DNA of 55,638 nucleotides. Origin: Acidovorax delafieldii 2AN. GTDB taxonomy: Bacteria; Pseudomonadota; Gammaproteobacteria; Burkholderiales; Burkholderiaceae_C. Shown piece by piece: positions 51,947 through 55,638 of this stretch; the first letter of the stretch is position 1; each line of letters opens with the position of its first letter. A program made the position numbers and the translations under genes. The stretch covers positions 1-55,638 of the forward strand of contig NZ_ACQT01000009.1 of the NCBI RefSeq assembly GCF_000175235.1, read 5' to 3'. A model generated the notes under the pieces. The model saw only the letters and a program-made list of their open reading frames with translations. It was not told the DNA's origin and did no database searches.

Positions 51947-52253
51947 TAGCCAATTCGAGGCGTGCAGCATCGCGATTACTTGAGCCGGTTCGCCTTGATT
52001 GCCGAGCCGAGGATGGCGGCCCGTGAAGGCTCTGGAGGTGCGGCATTCAGCGGGTGGGTGAAGTCATCCCAAAGCGCAGATTGAGCAGCAACCCGAAATA
52101 TGTGCTGCCCTGAGGGCGCATTTAATGTGACGCGAGCTTCATCACGGGGGCCGTTCTGTCGGTGGATGGCGGCAATACCGCAGGCAAACCTTCCCACTGA
52201 GGGCCTGACTGACCACTTGCCGCGCCGACGTCAAGAGAGCGGCGGGATGGTCA
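51947..52253. other. rearrangement junction region
   Basis: About 300 bp with no intact gene. The plus strand carries the SDR tail listed separately. On the minus strand an open stretch from about 52130 to 51976 (SGQHIFRVAAQSALWDDF, ending AIKANRLK) looks like a broken C-terminus of an unidentified protein. Confidence 0.45.
52132..52200 (+). pseudogene. orphan C-terminal fragment of an SDR gene
   Basis: Translates as [22 protein letters not shown] followed by TGA. This matches the C-terminus of the SDR at 39865 ([22 protein letters not shown]) with four differences, but the DNA differs at many third positions, so it is a diverged paralogue, not a recent copy. The rest of the gene is missing. 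Confidence 0.8.
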
Positions 52254-52763
52254 CTACCCCGCGAACCCCGCCGGTAGGGCGTTCACCCGCTGGGCCAGCG
52301 TGGTAGCGAAGTTGGCGGAAACCTGGGCGCTCCAGTCCAGCGTGTGCAGCCGGGTGTCGATCTTCCACTCGCCCTGCCGGCACACCCACCGGTCCAGGTA
52401 ACGCAGGCTGCGCGCCGCCACCTGATCCCCGCTTGCCGAAGGGTTCACCAGGAAGGCGATCGCATGGGTCTCGGTGCGCGCGGTGTCGGCATCGAGCTGC
52501 TCGAAGTGGAGGTTGCCCACGAAATGGCTGGCGATCTTGCAGGCGCCCGATTCGAAGTGGTTGAACAGCGCGATCTGCGCCACCAGCGCGTCCGCGCCCT
52601 GGACGGCGGCGCGCCCGTGGTAATGCGCCCTCACGTCTTCGGTGAAACAGCTGCGCACCAGCGCCTTGTTGCCGGTATCGGCCGCATGGAAGTAGCGCAT
52701 GGCGACGTCGTGGATCGCCGCCCGATCCGCCAGTGCCTGCAGGGTTCTGGAAGGGTCTGCCAT
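52254..52763 (-). CDS. SnoaL-like/NTF2-fold protein
   Basis: A 169-residue protein, start MADPSRTLQALADRAAIHDV. The pattern AIHDVAMRYFHAADTGNKALV, CFTEDVRAHYHGRAAVQGAD, ASHFVGNLHFEQL, and YLDRWVCRQGEWKIDTRLHTLDW is the SnoaL_4 NTF2 fold. No signal peptide. Last gene of the minus-strand operon from the right edge, 11 bp after its paralogue. Probably a small lyase, isomerase or binding protein acting on the same compound as the MmgE/PrpD enzyme. Confidence 0.82.
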   Translation of the reverse strand: MADPSRTLQALADRAAIHDVAMRYFHAADTGNKALVRSCFTEDVRAHYHGRAAVQGADALVAQIALFNHFESGACKIASHFVGNLHFEQLDADTARTETHAIAFLVNPSASGDQVAARSLRYLDRWVCRQGEWKIDTRLHTLDWSAQVSANFATTLAQRVNALPAGFAG

Positions 52764-52774
52764 CCGTGTCCCGC

Positions 52775-53329
52775 TCAGGCGCCGCGCCCGGGTTCTCGCG
52801 CCAGCCGCCCACGCCGGATGGCGTAGACCGGGTCGTCCCGGTCCTTGGAGCCATGGCGGAATTGGTCGGCCTCGCGCATCGCCTCCACCACCTCGTCGAC
52901 CCGGTTCCAGTCATCGGCCACCACGCGCTCGGCGATGCGCCACTGGCCCTGGCGGCGGGTGAAGCGGTCGACGAAACGCAGCGCCCGCACCCGGGTGTAG
53001 GCGCGGCCCGCGCGCTGGAAGGAACGGTAAGCCAGGATGTAGGACTCGGCGAATGCCGCATCGCTCTCGACCTCGATGCGGACATTGCCCAGAAAATGCA
53101 TGGCAGTGTCCGGACCGGGCCGCACCCGCTCCACGATCGTGGCCGCCGCGTCCCGCCCGTAAGCGTTCCAGGTGCCGTGGTCATCTACCGCGTCCTCGTG
53201 GTAGCAACTGGCGATCAGATCGGTGTCGCACCGGTCCACGCCGCGGCAGTAGCGCGTCAGCACCTCATGGATGTCGCGTTCATCCAGCATCCGGAGCAGG
53301 CGCTGCTGCGTCGCGGTGTCGAAGTTCAT
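52775..53329 (-). CDS. SnoaL-like/NTF2-fold protein
   Basis: A 184-residue protein from the ATG at 53329, only 2 bp after the PrpD-like stop. ERDIHEVLTRYCRGVDRCDTDL, CYHEDAVDDHGTWNAYGRDA, MHFLGNVRIEVESDAAFAES, and LRFVDRFTRRQGQWRIAERV match the same NTF2 group and are closer to the 43321 protein (DDHG and HFLGN shared) than to its neighbour. Coupled translation with the upstream gene is likely. Confidence 0.82.
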   Translation of the reverse strand: MNFDTATQQRLLRMLDERDIHEVLTRYCRGVDRCDTDLIASCYHEDAVDDHGTWNAYGRDAAATIVERVRPGPDTAMHFLGNVRIEVESDAAFAESYILAYRSFQRAGRAYTRVRALRFVDRFTRRQGQWRIAERVVADDWNRVDEVVEAMREADQFRHGSKDRDDPVYAIRRGRLAREPGRGA

Positions 53330-53331
53330 TG

Positions 53332-54765
53332 TCACTTCTCCGGATTCGCCCACACCAGGGACCGCATCACGGCGGCGAAGTCGGGCACCTTTTCAAGGTT
53401 CAGCAGCGTGTCGATCGCCCGATCCGCGGTGGCGGGCGTGACCAGACCTTCGGTGAAGCGGCGGAACTTGTCCGCCAACTCCGCGTCGCTCATGTAGGTG
53501 GCGGGGTCGGGCGAGGGCGTGCCCTTGGGGAACTGCCGCTCGCCGACGAATTCCTGGCCGCGGGCGCGGATCGTCACCCGCGAGGGGCGGCTCGAGGCGT
53601 TGTGCGCCATCGCGCCGACCGCGTCCGGGTGGATCTCCAGGCGCACCTTCTCGCGCAGCGCCATCACCGAGGGATCGAACACCACCTGCGGGTCCTGCCA
53701 GCGCGGGCCGGGGGCGATGCGGTGGGCCGCCACCGCCAGGCCATGGGCGAAGTTGAACTGCGCGTCCTGCACCATGTGGATGTCGCGGAAGGTAAAGCTG
53801 GGCAGCACATAGGCCCAGGCTTCGCCCCACGAGGTGATCGACTCGATCTCGTCCACCTTGATGTCATGCCGCTGCACCAGGTCGATCAGGATGTCCAGCG
53901 GCGCATGCATCACGCGGCAGTGCGGATAGGGCTTGAACAGCAGCCGGCTCGGGAACATCCAGTCGCTGCCCAGGCCCTGGACCAGGCCCTCGGACTGCCA
54001 GCGGCGGGTGCCGATGAACCGCGGGTAGCCGAACTCCACGTCGTTGAGCAGTTGCAGGTCGCCGCGGTGGCCCAGGCCGCCCATCTCCGCCGCGGTCAGC
54101 GCCGATTGGGCCAGTGCGCCGGCCATCAGGTACTTGATAGTCGAAGGCGGCGAGTGGCGCAGCCAGGCGCCGTGCGCGTTGACCGGGCTGATGGCCGCCG
54201 CGATGCCCAGCGAGTTGGCGATCTCGGAAGCCTGCTGGCCATGGAGCTTGGCCGCCGAGGCGGTGGCGCCGAAGATGGCGGCGCTGTAGCCCAGCACCGG
54301 GGCCGTGGTCGCCTTGCCATCCTGGTGGTCACGGGTCTGGTCCATGATCAGGCCGAAGCGCACAGACATCTCGTGCGACACCGCCACCGCGGCGATCAGA
54401 TCCTGGCCGCTGCGGCCCCGCGATTCGGCGACCGCGAGGGCGCCTGGCAGCACATAGGGGCTGACATGGCCGGGGGGCATCACCGAGTCCGCGTCGAGGG
54501 TGTTGATCATCTCGCCGTTGGCGAAGGCCGCGCCGAAGATGGAGGAGCGCCGGCCGGTGCCGATCACCGAGGCCGGGCCGTCGGTACCGCCGATGCTCGC
54601 GCCGCAAGCGATGCCCTGCTTGGCCTTGGGCTGATCCTTGGCCGCCAAGGCGCAGCCGATGGCGTCAAGGATGTCGCGCTTGCATTCCGCCACTACCTGG
54701 GGTGGCAGGCTGCTGTAGGAGGTCTGGGTGGCGAAGGCCGCCAGTTGTTCAATCAAAGATGTCAT
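53332..54765 (-). CDS. MmgE/PrpD-family protein
   Basis: A 477-residue protein. Blocks: ECKRDILDAIGCALAAKDQP, FANGEMINTLDADSVMPPGH, AVAVSHEMSVRFGLIMDQ, GAWLRHSPPSTIKYLMAGAL, and KPYPHCRVMHAPLDILIDLV with the Cys/His site. This matches the MmgE/PrpD fold seen in 2-methylcitrate dehydratase and cis-aconitate decarboxylase, but the exact reaction is unknown. Its ATG overlaps the transporter stop (ATGA at 54762-54765), so the two are translationally coupled. Confidence 0.9.
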   Translation of the reverse strand: MTSLIEQLAAFATQTSYSSLPPQVVAECKRDILDAIGCALAAKDQPKAKQGIACGASIGGTDGPASVIGTGRRSSIFGAAFANGEMINTLDADSVMPPGHVSPYVLPGALAVAESRGRSGQDLIAAVAVSHEMSVRFGLIMDQTRDHQDGKATTAPVLGYSAAIFGATASAAKLHGQQASEIANSLGIAAAISPVNAHGAWLRHSPPSTIKYLMAGALAQSALTAAEMGGLGHRGDLQLLNDVEFGYPRFIGTRRWQSEGLVQGLGSDWMFPSRLLFKPYPHCRVMHAPLDILIDLVQRHDIKVDEIESITSWGEAWAYVLPSFTFRDIHMVQDAQFNFAHGLAVAAHRIAPGPRWQDPQVVFDPSVMALREKVRLEIHPDAVGAMAHNASSRPSRVTIRARGQEFVGERQFPKGTPSPDPATYMSDAELADKFRRFTEGLVTPATADRAIDTLLNLEKVPDFAAVMRSLVWANPEK

Positions 54766-55638
54766 GGCGCGGGATTCCTTTCATGCGACACGTTTGGGTG
54801 GGAAGGGGTGGCCAGCCGCGCGTGCAAGCCGCGGGCGAGTCCGAGCCCAAGCAGCAGCAGCCCCAGGCTGGCGAAACTGAAAATCCAGCCATGCCCCACC
54901 CAGGCCAGGAGGGTGGCGCCCAGGGCCACGCCCAGGCTCTGGCCGGTGAAGTTGCAGGCGGAAAACAGCGACACCGCCAGTCCGGTGGCGTCCGCACTCA
55001 ACTGGGTGGCCTGCACCTGCAGCGTGTTGTGCAGGGTGAAGAAGCCGAAACCTGCCAGCAGGCAGCCCAGGACCGCGAAGCTCCAGTGCGGCATCAGTGC
55101 CAGCAACGCATAGGCCAGGGCCAGGATCAGGCCCGCGACGCGGGGCATGTTCGGTGCCCGCAGGCACCGCAGCATGCGCACCGCGCTGCGGCTGAACGCG
55201 AAGCCGCCGGCGCCGAACAGCGCGGTGATCGCTCCGCCCGCGAGAAGGGAAAGCCCGAGTTGCGCATGCAGCACCGTGGGCACGAAGGCCAGGCTGCCGA
55301 TGGCCAGCACCGCCTCCAGGAAGCTGGCGGCCATGACCGCGAGCGACCAGCGATCGGACAGCAGCGCCTTCAGTTGCTGCCGGTAAGCGGGGCGCCGTGT
55401 CTGCGGCGGGGCATCGGGCGGTGGGCTACCGGCAGGACCGCGGACCGCAGTGGCCTCGGGTCCGGTGGCGTGCCCCGTCGCCGTCCGCGGGCGCAGCAGC
55501 AGTGCCAGGCAGATCGCCGCAAGGAGGGGGCGAGCACCATGAAGGCGCCGCGCCAGCTGAGGAACTCGGCCATCAGGCCACCCAGCAGGGGCCCCAACAC
55601 CATGCCGCAGACGGTAAAGCTCGAGTAGCGCGCCAGAA
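54762..55638 (-). pseudogene. MFS transporter, C-terminal part, with an apparent frameshift; cut by window edge
   Basis: From the window edge inward, the minus strand reads MVLGPLLGGLMAEFLSWRGA-FMVLAP (MFS TM4-TM6 pattern). The sense then moves to another frame as LAAICLALLLRPRTATGHAT, continuing through LKALLSDRWSLAVMAASFLE to the stop at 54762. The break lies in the C-rich run on the minus strand near 55527-55535. A single-base sequencing error or a real frameshift is possible. Without the shift it would be a normal 12-TM exporter or importer coupled to the PrpD-like gene. Confidence 0.75.

Noticed and set aside
53053-55113. Very long plus-strand open frame opposite the right operon
   Set aside because: It is a GC-driven shadow of the PrpD, SnoaL and MFS genes. 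Its translation is Arg/His-rich with no domain, while the minus strand has clear families.

Overview
The window looks like the chromosome of a GC-rich betaproteobacterium of the order Burkholderiales (Comamonadaceae or Alcaligenaceae-like). Grounds: six Bug/TctC-type periplasmic binding proteins (one of them broken), a DUF4148 secreted protein, an Omp32-type porin, class III CoA-transferases in number, and high-GC third codon positions. Genus cannot be fixed from the sequence alone.

Left part (1-18545). A truncated Crp/Fnr-family regulator, a small DUF4148 protein, two tandem paralogous LysR regulators and the housekeeping gene rarA are followed by a same-strand run of about 15 genes. This run holds RibD/DHFR-like reductases at both ends, two cupins, a carboxymuconolactone decarboxylase-like protein, two aldo/keto reductases, five SDR dehydrogenases, a type B carboxylesterase, a Bcr/CflA exporter and a cyclophilin-like protein. 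It reads as a LysR-controlled redox or detoxification cassette. It ends in a gutted SMP-30-type lactonase gene next to a dead IS5-family transposase.

Central part (19302-51946). This is a large catabolic region for CoA-bound acids: a MenB/BadI-like crotonase, a DUF2889 protein, etfBA, an acyl-CoA ligase, acyl-CoA dehydrogenase, thiolase, enoyl-CoA hydratase, two class III CoA-transferases, an alpha-methylacyl-CoA racemase, SDRs, MmgE/PrpD and SnoaL-like proteins, an MHS transporter, a porin and the Bug proteins. Four genes form a coherent C5 module: a methylsuccinyl-CoA dehydrogenase homologue (mcd), a mesaconyl-CoA C1-C4 transferase homologue (mct), a MaoC hydratase and a CitE-like lyase. 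Together they could take methylsuccinyl-CoA to pyruvate plus acetyl-CoA. The most striking regulatory signal is an AT-rich 19-bp palindrome, ATWATG-N7-CATWAT, found in 11 intergenic places, in front of nearly every transcription unit here. Two paralogous FCD-type GntR regulators (23761 and 43954) are the obvious candidates to bind it. The inferred picture is one regulon for import, activation, beta-oxidation and possibly ring opening of a methyl-branched, perhaps alicyclic, acid.

Mobile and decayed DNA. A 288-bp MITE-like element with terminal inverted repeats sits exactly at the porin stop codon and separates the porin from its terminator. A 119-bp insertion breaks one Bug gene. An orphan SDR tail (52132-52200) marks a rearrangement junction.

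Right part (52254-55638, minus strand). A tightly packed operon encodes an MFS transporter (frameshifted here and cut by the window edge), MmgE/PrpD and two SnoaL-like proteins. It shows none of the GntR sites within the window. No rRNA, tRNA or CRISPR was seen.
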